This document shows, in pieces, positions 14,444 to 23,249 of a DNA stretch of 23,249 bases (its first letter is position 1; every line of letters begins with the position of its first letter). The stretch is from DAOMOD01 sp964526035 (GTDB taxonomy: Bacteria; Pseudomonadota; Gammaproteobacteria; Xanthomonadales; BPKI01), in the NCBI GenBank assembly GCA_964526035.1, contig CAZGKE010000047.1:1-23249 (forward strand), written 5' to 3'. The position numbers and the translations under genes are program-made. Under the pieces are notes generated by a model that saw only the letters and a list, made by a program, of their open reading frames with translations, searched no databases and was not told the DNA's origin.

Positions 14444-15832
14444 ATGTCGCAACGCGAACGCAACCTTCAGCCCGTCGTCGAGCCGCGCGACTGGCACCCG
14501 GCGACCTGGCAGGGCCTCAAGGCCGAGCAGCAGCCGACCTACACCGATGACAAGGCGCTTTGGTCGGCATTGGCGCGGCTTCGTACATTGCCGCCACTGG
14601 TAACCTCGTGGGAGATACTTGCGCTCAGGCAGCGCATTGCCGATGCCCAGGAGGGTCGCTGCTTCCTCCTGCAGGGTGGCGACTGTGCGGAAAGCTTTGC
14701 CGAGTGCGACTCCAGCGTCATCTCCAACCGCCTCAAGGTGCTGTTGCAGATGTCGCTGGTGCTGGTGCACGGATTGAAGATGCCGGTGGTGCGGGTAGGT
14801 CGCTTCGCAGGGCAATACGCCAAGCCACGTTCTGCCGACACCGAGTCGCGCGACGGAGTGACCCTTCCAACCTATCGGGGCGACCTGGTCAATGCGCCGG
14901 AATTCACGCCCGAGGCGCGCAACCCCGATCCTGAACGCATGATCGACGGCCATTCGCGCTCCGCAATGACGATGAACTTCGTACGCGCGTTGATCGACGG
15001 CGGCTTTGCCGACTTACACCACCCGGAGTACTGGGATCTGGCGTGGGTCCAGCATTCTCCGCTGGCGGCGGAATATCAGGTCATGGTCGAGTCCATCGGC
15101 GATTCGTTGCGTTTCATGGAGACGCTCGCCGGGCGGCAGATCGGCAGCTTCAATCGCGTTGATTTCTACACTTCCCATGAAGCCCTGCTGCTCAACTATG
15201 AGGAAGCGCTGACCCGCCGCGTGCCGCGTCAATGGGGCTGGTTCAATCTGTCTACCCACTACCCATGGATCGGCATGCGCACCGCCCAGCTTGATGGCGC
15301 CCACGTGGAGTACATGCGCGGCATCCGCAATCCGGTGGCGGTCAAGATCGGTCCGAGCGTGACGCCGGAGCTGCTGCTGAAGCTGGCAGAGCGCTTGAAC
15401 CCGGACAACGAAGCGGGGCGTCTGACCTTGATTCACCGTATGGGTGCCAAGCACATCGAAGCGGCGCTGCCCCCGTTGATCGAGGCGGTCAAGTGCGCGG
15501 GACTGCGCGTGCTCTGGACCTGCGACCCCATGCATGGCAATGGCGAAACCCTGGGCAATGGCGTCAAGACCCGACGCTTCGGCAACATCCGCGCCGAGTT
15601 GGACCTGGCCTTCGATATCCATGCGGGCTGCAGTACACGGCTCGGCGGCGTACACCTTGAACTCACTGGTGAGAACGTGACCGAGTGCCTCGGCGGTGCG
15701 CGTGACCTGCTCGAGGGAGATCTCTCACGTGCCTACAAGTCCACTGTGGACCCCAGACTGAACTACGAACAGTCGCTGGAGCTGGCCATGCTCATCGTGC
15801 ACAAGTGCACGCAGTCGTCACCTCTCGCATAG
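14444..15832 (+). CDS. 3-deoxy-7-phosphoheptulonate synthase, class II
   Basis: This 462-aa enzyme condenses phosphoenolpyruvate with erythrose 4-phosphate to make DAHP, the first step of the shikimate pathway. It belongs to the class II (plant-type, AroH/AroG-Mtb-like) family, not the short E. coli AroFGH type. The expected metal ligands are all seen: Cys81 in LLQGGDCAESF, His364 in WTCDPMHGN, Glu406 in GGVHLELTGENVTE and Asp436 in DPRLNYEQSLE. Their spacing closely matches the Mycobacterium enzyme. The ATG at 14444 gives a normal N-terminus (RDWHPATWQ); the upstream open frame is not family-like. Its ribosome-binding site is poor. No other aromatic genes are adjacent. Feedback behaviour cannot be read from the sequence. 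Confidence 0.95.
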   Translation: MSQRERNLQPVVEPRDWHPATWQGLKAEQQPTYTDDKALWSALARLRTLPPLVTSWEILALRQRIADAQEGRCFLLQGGDCAESFAECDSSVISNRLKVLLQMSLVLVHGLKMPVVRVGRFAGQYAKPRSADTESRDGVTLPTYRGDLVNAPEFTPEARNPDPERMIDGHSRSAMTMNFVRALIDGGFADLHHPEYWDLAWVQHSPLAAEYQVMVESIGDSLRFMETLAGRQIGSFNRVDFYTSHEALLLNYEEALTRRVPRQWGWFNLSTHYPWIGMRTAQLDGAHVEYMRGIRNPVAVKIGPSVTPELLLKLAERLNPDNEAGRLTLIHRMGAKHIEAALPPLIEAVKCAGLRVLWTCDPMHGNGETLGNGVKTRRFGNIRAELDLAFDIHAGCSTRLGGVHLELTGENVTECLGGARDLLEGDLSRAYKSTVDPRLNYEQSLELAMLIVHKCTQSSPLA

Positions 15833-15899
15833 GGTTCAACGTCGCCGCCCATCCCGCGCGGAGGCTATGCTGTCGGGCCTGATACCTGGGAGTGGTCCG

Positions 15900-18800
15900 A
15901 TGAAGCACGTTTTCGGCATGGCGTTCGCGCTCCTGGTGACTGTCTGCACCGCGCAGACGGTCATCGCCCAGCAATCCAGCCTTCCGACGGAGGGGATGCG
16001 CGATGGCACGCCAGGTCTGATCGCGTTGACCAATGCGCGCATCGTCGTCAAGCCTTCGGAGATCATCGAGTCGGGTACCGTGCTGATCCGCGACGGCGTG
16101 ATCGATGCCGTGGGCGCCTCCCTGCGTACGCCCGAAGGCGTTGTCGAACACGATCTTGCAGGCCTTACGCTGTTCGCCGGCTTCATCGATCCGGCGGCAT
16201 CTTTCGGTGTGCCTTCGAGTATGCGTGCCGGAGCCATCAGCGGTGCACCCGGACAGGGGCCGATGCAGGAGCAGCTGGACCAGCCGGGGGCACGGCATTG
16301 GTCGAAACGCGTGCGGCCCGAGTTATCCGTCGCGGAATCGCTGGATCTGAAGGTGGACGAGGCCACGGCATTGCGTGAGCTCGGATTCACCGCTGCGCTG
16401 GCGGTCCCGGCAGCCGGTGTGCTGCGCGGACAAAGCGCGCTTGTGACTCTGCGCAAGGATGCCCAGGCGAAGGACCTGCTGCTGGCGGAGCGGGTGGCCC
16501 AGCATGCGGGCTATGACACGGCAGCCTGGGGCACGGGCGAGTATCCGGGTTCGCTGATGGGCGCAATGGCGCTAATACGGCAGACCCTGCTCGATGCAGG
16601 CTGGCAACGTGACGCTCTTGCATGGTTGGTAAAAAACCCGCGGGCCGAGCGCGTCGAGGCCAACCAGGCGCTGTCGGCCCTGGTGCCATTGCTATCGGGA
16701 ACTCAGCCGATCATCTTCGAGCTGGCTGACGAGCTTGATCTGGCTCGCAGCGCCGGCCTGGCTGCCGAGTTCGGCTTGAAGGCGGCCTATTTGGGCAGCG
16801 GATTCGAGTACCGTGTGCTCGACCACGCGCAGCGTGCCGCCGCCACCATCGTGGTACCGCTCAACTTTCCGGAGCCCCCGGAAGTGGAAAAGCCCGAAGT
16901 GGCCATCGACACCGGTCTGTCCGAACTGTCGCACTGGGAGCAGGCACCGGCCAATCCGGCGCGATTGGTGGACGCCGGTGTGCCGATCGCCCTGACAGCG
17001 CGTGGTCTGAAGGATCCCGGCAAGGCCTTCTGGAAACAGTTGCGGCGAGCCGTTGCCGCGGGTTTGCCGGAAGCAGAGGCGCTGGCGGCTCTGACCACGC
17101 GCCCCGCGGAACTGGTTGGGCAGGCGAACCGCCTCGGGCGCATCGCTCCAGGCTACCTCGCACATCTGCTGGTGGCCGATGGAGATCTGTTCGTCAGTGC
17201 TGAAGCATCGCTTTACCAGGTCTGGATCGACGGCGTTCTGCACGAACTCAAGCCACTCGAGCCGATCGACGCGCGCGGTGAATGGCGCGTCGACGTCGGA
17301 AGCCTGGCAGCGTCTTTCAAGCTCGTCATCAGCGGCACCGGCGAAAAGCCAGAGGCGCGGATCGGTGAGGTCAACGTTGGTATACGCCGTGCTGGCGACG
17401 CCTGGCTTCTGCATCCGGAGGCCGAAATCATCGGCCTCGGTGTCGGCAGGGTGGCCATGCGCGCGCGCATCAGGGACGGGCAGCTGGCAGGCGACCTGCT
17501 GCTGCCTGATGGACGGCTCATTGCATGGCGCAGTGAACGTGAAGGCGACGCACCGGCAGCGGCTGAACGCAAGCGCATCGAGCATGCAGAGACTCCCGGG
17601 TTCGCGATCTACCCCGCCGGGGAATTCGGCCGCGGCGAGCCACCTGCGCAGCCCGACGCGGTACTGGTTCGAGGCGCGACGCTGTGGACCAACACCGATG
17701 CCGGCGTGATCCAGGATGCTGACCTGGTGGTTCGTCGTGGCCGGATCGTGGCGGTCGGGCGCGATCTGCGCGCGCCGTCGGACGCCCTGGTCGTCGAGGC
17801 GGCAGGTCGGCACGTCACGCCCGGCATCATCGACGCCCATTCGCATACCGCCATTGCCCGCGGCGTCAACGAGGGCAGTCATGCGGTGACCACCGAGGTG
17901 CGCATCGGTGACGTGGTCGATGCCACCGATATCAGCATCTACCGTCAACTCGCAGGCGGCGTCACCGCAGCGAACCTGCTGCATGGCTCGGCCAATCCGA
18001 TGGGCGGTCAGAACGCGGTGATCAAGATGCGCTGGGGTGCCGACCCGCGCGGCCTGCTGTTCGAAGGTGCGCCTTCGGGCGTCAAGTTCGCGCTCGGCGA
18101 GAACGTCAAGCAGTCCAACTGGGGCGACAACTTCCGCACCCGTTATCCGCAGTCGCGCATGGGCGTGGAACAGATCATGCTCGACACCTTCAGCGCGGCG
18201 CGGGAATACGGTGAGGCACTCCAGCGGCGCGGAGGCGCACCGGTGCGTCGCGACCTGCGCCTGGAAGCGGCACTCGAAATCCTGGAAGGCCGCCGTCTGG
18301 TCCACATCCACAGCTACGTGCAGAGCGAGATCTTCATGTTCGCCCGCTTGTCGGAGCAGCTCGGATTCGATGTCGCCACGTTCCAGCACATACTCGAAGG
18401 CTACAAGGTGGCCGACGAGCTGGCACGAATTGGCGCTGGGGCCTCGGGATTTTCTGACTGGTGGGGCTACAAGATGGAGGTATACGATGCCATTCCGCAC
18501 AACAGCGCGCTGCTGGCGCGTGCCGGCGTTCTGACATCGGTCAACTCTGATTCCAACGAGCACGCGCGCCGGCTCAATACCGAGGCCGCGAAGGCGATGC
18601 GCTACGGGGCCATGGACGAAGTCGAAGCACTGAAGCTGGTGACGCTGAATCCCGCGCTCCAGCTCGGCATTGCCGATCGCGTCGGGGCGCTGCGCGAGGG
18701 CCTGGACGCTGATTTCGTCATCTGGAGTGGTCACCCGCTTTCGGGTTACAGCCGCGCGGAACAGACGTGGGTCGACGGCAGGCGCTACTTCGACTTGGAT

Positions 18801-19046
18801 GAGGACCGCGCGCTGCGTGAGCGCGATGCCGCGGAGCGCGAGCGACTCCTGCAGAAGGCACTGGCGGAACGCGTCAAGGCGGCCGGTGCTCCAGACCAAT
18901 CCGGCAAAGGCCAACCCGAGCGCCGATCCCGGTTCTGGAGCGCCGGCGTCCATCAGGGTTTCGAGGGCCGCTTCAGTCACCTGCGCGGTCTCTATCACGA
19001 CGGCCACGACTTCCATACATGCGCCCAACAGGGACACCAGCACTGA
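15900..19046 (+). CDS. Exported tandem amidohydrolase-superfamily protein (one domain degenerate)
   Basis: This protein has 1048 aa. A signal peptide is visible (residues 1-24; likely cut after VIA before QQ), with GGGAG upstream of the ATG at 15900. An earlier in-frame ATG at 15867 would spoil the signal peptide. Two amidohydrolase-like domains follow. Domain A (about 35-460) has the usual shell (TNARIVV, RLGRIAPGYLAHLLVADGDL), but its metal motif is DPAAS at 97-101 instead of DxHxH. Domain B (about 575-970) is intact: HSH at 647-649, His802/His804 in VHIHSY, His830 in FQHILEG and Asp884 in VNSDSNEH. Between them is a beta-rich linker. The C-terminus is His-rich. It is probably a periplasmic metal hydrolase of the imidazolonepropionase-like group; the substrate is unknown. 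Confidence 0.9.
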   Translation: MKHVFGMAFALLVTVCTAQTVIAQQSSLPTEGMRDGTPGLIALTNARIVVKPSEIIESGTVLIRDGVIDAVGASLRTPEGVVEHDLAGLTLFAGFIDPAASFGVPSSMRAGAISGAPGQGPMQEQLDQPGARHWSKRVRPELSVAESLDLKVDEATALRELGFTAALAVPAAGVLRGQSALVTLRKDAQAKDLLLAERVAQHAGYDTAAWGTGEYPGSLMGAMALIRQTLLDAGWQRDALAWLVKNPRAERVEANQALSALVPLLSGTQPIIFELADELDLARSAGLAAEFGLKAAYLGSGFEYRVLDHAQRAAATIVVPLNFPEPPEVEKPEVAIDTGLSELSHWEQAPANPARLVDAGVPIALTARGLKDPGKAFWKQLRRAVAAGLPEAEALAALTTRPAELVGQANRLGRIAPGYLAHLLVADGDLFVSAEASLYQVWIDGVLHELKPLEPIDARGEWRVDVGSLAASFKLVISGTGEKPEARIGEVNVGIRRAGDAWLLHPEAEIIGLGVGRVAMRARIRDGQLAGDLLLPDGRLIAWRSEREGDAPAAAERKRIEHAETPGFAIYPAGEFGRGEPPAQPDAVLVRGATLWTNTDAGVIQDADLVVRRGRIVAVGRDLRAPSDALVVEAAGRHVTPGIIDAHSHTAIARGVNEGSHAVTTEVRIGDVVDATDISIYRQLAGGVTAANLLHGSANPMGGQNAVIKMRWGADPRGLLFEGAPSGVKFALGENVKQSNWGDNFRTRYPQSRMGVEQIMLDTFSAAREYGEALQRRGGAPVRRDLRLEAALEILEGRRLVHIHSYVQSEIFMFARLSEQLGFDVATFQHILEGYKVADELARIGAGASGFSDWWGYKMEVYDAIPHNSALLARAGVLTSVNSDSNEHARRLNTEAAKAMRYGAMDEVEALKLVTLNPALQLGIADRVGALREGLDADFVIWSGHPLSGYSRAEQTWVDGRRYFDLDEDRALRERDAAERERLLQKALAERVKAAGAPDQSGKGQPERRSRFWSAGVHQGFEGRFSHLRGLYHDGHDFHTCAQQGHQH

Positions 19047-19056
19047 GGCCACGATC

Positions 19057-20388
19057 ATGACGATGCGAGTTGCTTCAGCCACCCTCGGCCTGCTGGCCAT
19101 GCTGTTCGTCATGCCGGTCGCCGCGCAGAACGTGCTTACCCACCCGGCGCCTTCACAGCAGGGTCCGGTGGTCATCCACAATGTCACCGTGCATACCGTT
19201 TCCGGCGCGCCCATCGCGAACGCACGCCTGCGCTTCGTCGACGGTCGCATCGAGGCTGTGGGCAGCGACGAGGTCTCTCTGCAAGGCGCCGAGCAGATCG
19301 ACGGCGAAGGCATGCATGTCTATCCCGGGTTCATCGCCGCACACACGTCGCTGGGCCTGGCGGAGGTGGGCGCGGTGCGCGCCACCGTCGATAGGGCCGA
19401 GACCGGCGCCATCAATCCGAATATCCGCGCCGAGGTCGGCATCAACCCTGACAGCGAGCTGATTCCCGTGGCCCGGGCTGGAGGCGTCCTCAGCGCGCTG
19501 GTCGTGCCCCAGGCGGGGCAGCAGGGCGTCATCGCCGGAAGCTCGGCGTTGATTCATCTCGATGGCTGGACCTGGCACGACATGACCATACGTGTGCCGG
19601 TTGCCATGCATCTTTACTGGCCCAGCGCGCGAGTGCCACCCTGGCTGCCCGACGCCATCCGCGAGCAGGCGGAAAAGGCGGCCAGTGACAAGCGCGCGGC
19701 GCTGACCGCCGCCATCCGTGACGCGCGTGCCTACGCGCTCGCTGCGGCGGCAGGAACGCAGCCCGCCATCGACCTGCGCTGGGAGTCCATGCGGCCGGTG
19801 TTGGCCGGGGAGCTGCCGTTGTTCGTGCATGCAGACGATGCCAACGACATCGTATCGGCGCTGGATTTCGCGCAAGAGGAGGGTGTGCGCATGGTCTTGG
19901 TGGGCGGGCAGGATGCGTGGCGCCTTGCGGACCGGTTGCGCGAGCAGGACGTCGCGGTGATCGTCAACGGCGTCCACTGGCTGCCGCGCCGACGCGGTGA
20001 TGCGGTGCAGACGCCGTTTGAGCTTTTGGCACGCCTGCACGAGGCGGGGGTGACCTTCGCCCTGGCGTCCTCAGGGAGGGACTCCACCAACGAACGCAAT
20101 CTTCCGTTCGACGCCGCCACCGCGGTTGCGCATGGTCTGCCGCGCGATGAGGCGCTGAAGGCAATCACGCTGTATCCGGCGCGCTTGCTGGGCGTCGGCG
20201 ACCGCCTCGGCAGCCTCGAGCCCGGCAAGGACGCTACCTTCATTCTGGTCGACGGCGATCCGCTGGAAGTACGTTCATCCATCGTGGCGGCGTGGATAGG
20301 CGGTCGACAGATCGATCTCGCCAACCGCCACACGCGACTCTATGAGAAGTATCTGGAAAAGCAGCGGCAGTTGGGGATCGGGGAGTAG
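19057..20388 (+). CDS. Exported amidohydrolase-like protein lacking a full HxH motif
   Basis: This protein has 443 aa and starts 10 bases after the previous gene, with TGAGG eight bases before the ATG. A second ATG two codons later is also possible. A signal peptide is clear (cut after VAA before QN). The superfamily shell is present: NVTVHTVSGAPI at the start, and RLGSLEPGKDATFILVDGDP near the end. The metal motif reads AAHTS (residues 94-98): the Asp and the second His are lost and one His (96) remains. The aspartate region reads ALASSGRDS. Its C-terminal half closely resembles domain A of the neighbour (shared AGV...AL, GLP..EAL, RLG...PG pattern). It may be a non-catalytic partner or have altered chemistry. 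Confidence 0.88.
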   Translation: MTMRVASATLGLLAMLFVMPVAAQNVLTHPAPSQQGPVVIHNVTVHTVSGAPIANARLRFVDGRIEAVGSDEVSLQGAEQIDGEGMHVYPGFIAAHTSLGLAEVGAVRATVDRAETGAINPNIRAEVGINPDSELIPVARAGGVLSALVVPQAGQQGVIAGSSALIHLDGWTWHDMTIRVPVAMHLYWPSARVPPWLPDAIREQAEKAASDKRAALTAAIRDARAYALAAAAGTQPAIDLRWESMRPVLAGELPLFVHADDANDIVSALDFAQEEGVRMVLVGGQDAWRLADRLREQDVAVIVNGVHWLPRRRGDAVQTPFELLARLHEAGVTFALASSGRDSTNERNLPFDAATAVAHGLPRDEALKAITLYPARLLGVGDRLGSLEPGKDATFILVDGDPLEVRSSIVAAWIGGRQIDLANRHTRLYEKYLEKQRQLGIGE

Positions 20389-20403
20389 GGAGCAGGGTAC
20401 GGG
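20373..20403 (+). other. G-quadruplex-type G-rich tract across a stop codon
   Basis: Five G-runs (GGGG, GGGG, GGG, GGG, GGG) are separated by loops of 3-4 bases, spanning the last codons and TAG stop of the second amidohydrolase. The first unit, GGGGATC, matches the GGGNATC repeat described as enriched in Xanthomonas genomes; later units are degenerate. As the G-run strand is also the mRNA strand, folding in RNA or DNA is possible. Confidence 0.6.
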
Positions 20404-20415
20404 TTGCCCAACCTT

Positions 20416-20440
20416 CTGCAGGAGCCCACCAGTGGGCGAC
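20416..20440 (+). repeat. REP-like extragenic palindrome
   Basis: GCCCAC (20424-20429) and GTGGGC (20432-20437) form a compact hairpin with a two-base loop, preceded by CTGCAGGA and followed by GACATGGGC. The layout resembles the AGGAGCCCAC...GTGGGCGAC family of dispersed palindromes in Xanthomonadaceae genomes. It lies between two convergent genes, the usual place for REP elements. Only one copy is in this window, so repeat status is inferred. Confidence 0.5.
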
Positions 20441-20504
20441 ATGGGCACGACATCGAAGAGGCAGCGCTGGGAACTCGCCACGACGACCGCGCGGCAGAAT
20501 TCAG

Positions 20505-21647
20505 TCAGCTGCCGGGAGAACTGACCGGCTTGCTGCGATTCAGCGACTCGGCGGACTGCAACAGTGCCCGCAGTGCCGGTGCCTGCAGCGTGTCCAGGTG
20601 CCAGAGCTTCACATACGGGAAAGGCTTGCCGCCACTCTGCAACAGCTTATCCTGATCTTCGAGCTCGACGCCGCGCGTGAAGTACAGTCGGGCATGATCG
20701 CGCCGCGGTTCGATGAAGCCGATCGGACCACGTGCCTCGAATATGGCGACGCGGACCGCCGGGAAAATGGTCTCGCGTGCGTCCGGAAGCGCCCGTCCGA
20801 CCAATTCCCGTAGCGCCATGCAAAGCGTCTGCACCTGCATCGGAAACGGCGAAATGAGCTGCTCGAAAGTGCCGACCTTGACCACGCGCTTGCGCGGTGT
20901 CGGCATCGGGGCCGACTGGGCGGGTGCGGTCCGCGCCGATTCGCGCATAGCCAACGGTCGACGGGCTCCGCTGCTTGGACGGTGCGTGCCGCGCTGCTTG
21001 GCTGCGGGCGTTTTCTGTGGCGTTGCAGGCGCGGGGTTCTTGCCGGTCGGCGCCTTGCTTTTCGCAGACGACTGCGCAGTCGTCGAGGCAGGTCTGACAG
21101 GTGCCGCCCTGTGAGGCCTCGTAGAGGCTTGACCAACGGTCGTCACCCTGGTGGACCGGCCTTTGGTTGCTGCAGTCGCGGCGGGCTTGCGCGCAGGCGC
21201 TGTCTTGGGCGTGGGCTTCGCGGCGGACTTCCTGGAGGTGACCTTGGCTGCGGGAGCCTTGCGCGCGGACTTGCCGCCAGGCTTGACCGTGGAGGCGGCA
21301 CCTTTCCGCGCGGATTTGCTTGACGGCGCGGGCGAGGCCTTGGTCCTGGGCGCACTCTTTGCCGCGGCCTTCCGCGGCACGCTTTTCACCGCGGCCTTCC
21401 TGGGCTTTGCAGCTGCGGGCGATTTTCTTGCCGTTGCCTTCTTCGTCTTGACAGAGGCGGCTCCCTTCCTGGCTGGCGCCGTTCGCGTCACCGACTTCCT
21501 TGCGGCGGGTTTCGTCGTCGTCACTTTGCGAGCCGGAGTCTTCCTGGCGGGCGTGGCGGATGTCTTGCGGACGGGCGCCGCGCTTGCGCGCTTCACGGTC
21601 GTCCGGGTCTTGGCGATGGAGCCACTCTTGCGGGCTGCCTTGGGCAT
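20505..21647 (-). CDS. Histone H1-like basic tail fused to a DUF1801-like domain
   Basis: This protein has 380 aa and I do not recognise a named gene. Residues 1-247 are low-complexity and rich in Ala, Lys, Arg, Pro, Ser and Thr. Residues 1-235 contain 63 Lys/Arg and no Asp or Glu, and there is no aromatic residue before Phe261. ARK occurs nine times, three as ARKS. Residues about 257-368 form a compact domain like DUF1801 (YdhG-type), with ALPDARETIFPAVRVAIFEA, DHARLYFTRG and GGKPFPYVKLWHLD. The start at 21647 follows AGGTG by six bases; the longer frame adds 18 residues without a ribosome-binding site. It has its own promoter 26 bases upstream. Nucleic-acid binding by the tail is inferred. 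Confidence 0.85.
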   Translation of the reverse strand: MPKAARKSGSIAKTRTTVKRASAAPVRKTSATPARKTPARKVTTTKPAARKSVTRTAPARKGAASVKTKKATARKSPAAAKPRKAAVKSVPRKAAAKSAPRTKASPAPSSKSARKGAASTVKPGGKSARKAPAAKVTSRKSAAKPTPKTAPARKPAATAATKGRSTRVTTVGQASTRPHRAAPVRPASTTAQSSAKSKAPTGKNPAPATPQKTPAAKQRGTHRPSSGARRPLAMRESARTAPAQSAPMPTPRKRVVKVGTFEQLISPFPMQVQTLCMALRELVGRALPDARETIFPAVRVAIFEARGPIGFIEPRRDHARLYFTRGVELEDQDKLLQSGGKPFPYVKLWHLDTLQAPALRALLQSAESLNRSKPVSSPGS

Positions 21648-21672
21648 ACTTTCACCTCTGCGTAACCGAACC

Positions 21673-21701
21673 ATGATACCGGTCCGGCTGACGCCTTTCA
21701 A
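21673..21701 (-). promoter_or_regulatory. Sigma70-type promoter of the H1-like gene
   Basis: On the - strand TTGAAA (21701-21696) and TATCAT (21678-21673) are separated by exactly 17 bases; each matches five of six consensus positions. Transcription would start near 21666, leaving a leader of about 20 bases that holds the AGAGGTG ribosome-binding site. It lies just behind the typA hairpin, so the gene can be expressed independently of typA. Confidence 0.72.
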
Positions 21702-21712
21702 ATCAATCGTTT

Positions 21713-21733
21713 GCAGCCCGACCTCCGGGCTGC
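21713..21733 (-). terminator. Hairpin directly after typA
   Basis: GCAGCCCG and CGGGCTGC form a perfect 8-bp GC-rich stem with a five-base loop, beginning two bases after the typA stop codon. On the - strand the stem is followed by AAACGATTGATTTG, without a true T-run. It may be a weak intrinsic terminator or a 3'-end stabilising stem, marking the end of the typA message. Confidence 0.55.
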
Positions 21734-21735
21734 GG

Positions 21736-23249
<1,514 letters not shown>

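Noticed and set aside
15867..15899. Earlier ATG for the large amidohydrolase
   Set aside because: It would place 11 residues before a clear signal peptide, and the ATG at 15900 has a better ribosome-binding site.
15928..15947. Lipoprotein signal in the large amidohydrolase
   Set aside because: The Cys in LLVTVC lacks the small residue required just before it (Val instead of Gly/Ala/Ser), while a standard signal peptidase I site follows at VIA-QQ.
16692..19313. A very long open frame (about 870 codons) on the - strand opposite the amidohydrolase genes
   Set aside because: It mirrors a real, recognisable gene in high-GC sequence. It has no family motifs and crosses the gene boundary. Such antisense frames are common when third positions are G/C.

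Overview
The window is high-GC gammaproteobacterial chromosome. The order of the ribosomal genes, the class II (plant-type) DAHP synthase, a GGGNATC-like G-rich tract and an extragenic palindrome all point to Xanthomonadales (Lysobacterales). That placement is an inference from gene content and was not tested by any search.

Positions 1-13664 hold the end of tuf (EF-Tu) and then the S10, spc and alpha ribosomal clusters in the E. coli gene order: rpsJ-rplC-rplD-rplW-rplB-rpsS-rplV-rpsC-rplP-rpmC-rpsQ, rplN-rplX-rplE-rpsN-rpsH-rplF-rplR-rpsE-rpmD-rplO-secY, and rpsM-rpsK-rpsD-rpoA-rplQ. All are on the + strand, and most neighbours are 3-30 bases apart or overlap. Two differences from E. coli stand out. 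There is no long leader before rpsJ and no promoter-sized gap between rpsQ and rplN, so S10 and spc look like one transcription unit. The small L36 gene rpmJ is missing after secY; that 136-base gap instead holds a small terminator-like hairpin overlapping a good sigma70-type promoter for rpsM. A strong GC-rich hairpin at 13691-13722 closes the cluster after rplQ.

Positions 13665-15832 carry dsbB (inner-membrane disulfide-bond oxidase) and a class II DAHP synthase (first step of aromatic amino acid synthesis). Positions 15900-20388 carry two exported amidohydrolase-superfamily proteins 10 bases apart. The first (1048 aa) has two tandem amidohydrolase domains, of which only the second keeps the HxH metal motif. 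The second (443 aa) resembles the degenerate first domain of its neighbour.

A 116-base convergent gap follows, with a G-quadruplex-type tract and a REP-like palindrome. On the - strand lie a very unusual 380-aa protein, with a histone H1-like basic tail of about 250 residues fused to a DUF1801-like domain, and then typA/bipA, cut by the window end. The H1-like gene has its own near-consensus promoter just behind the typA terminator hairpin. This fusion and the degenerate/intact amidohydrolase pair are the least ordinary content. No tRNA, rRNA, CRISPR array, insertion sequence or phage gene was seen, and no stretch longer than 300 bases lacks a gene.
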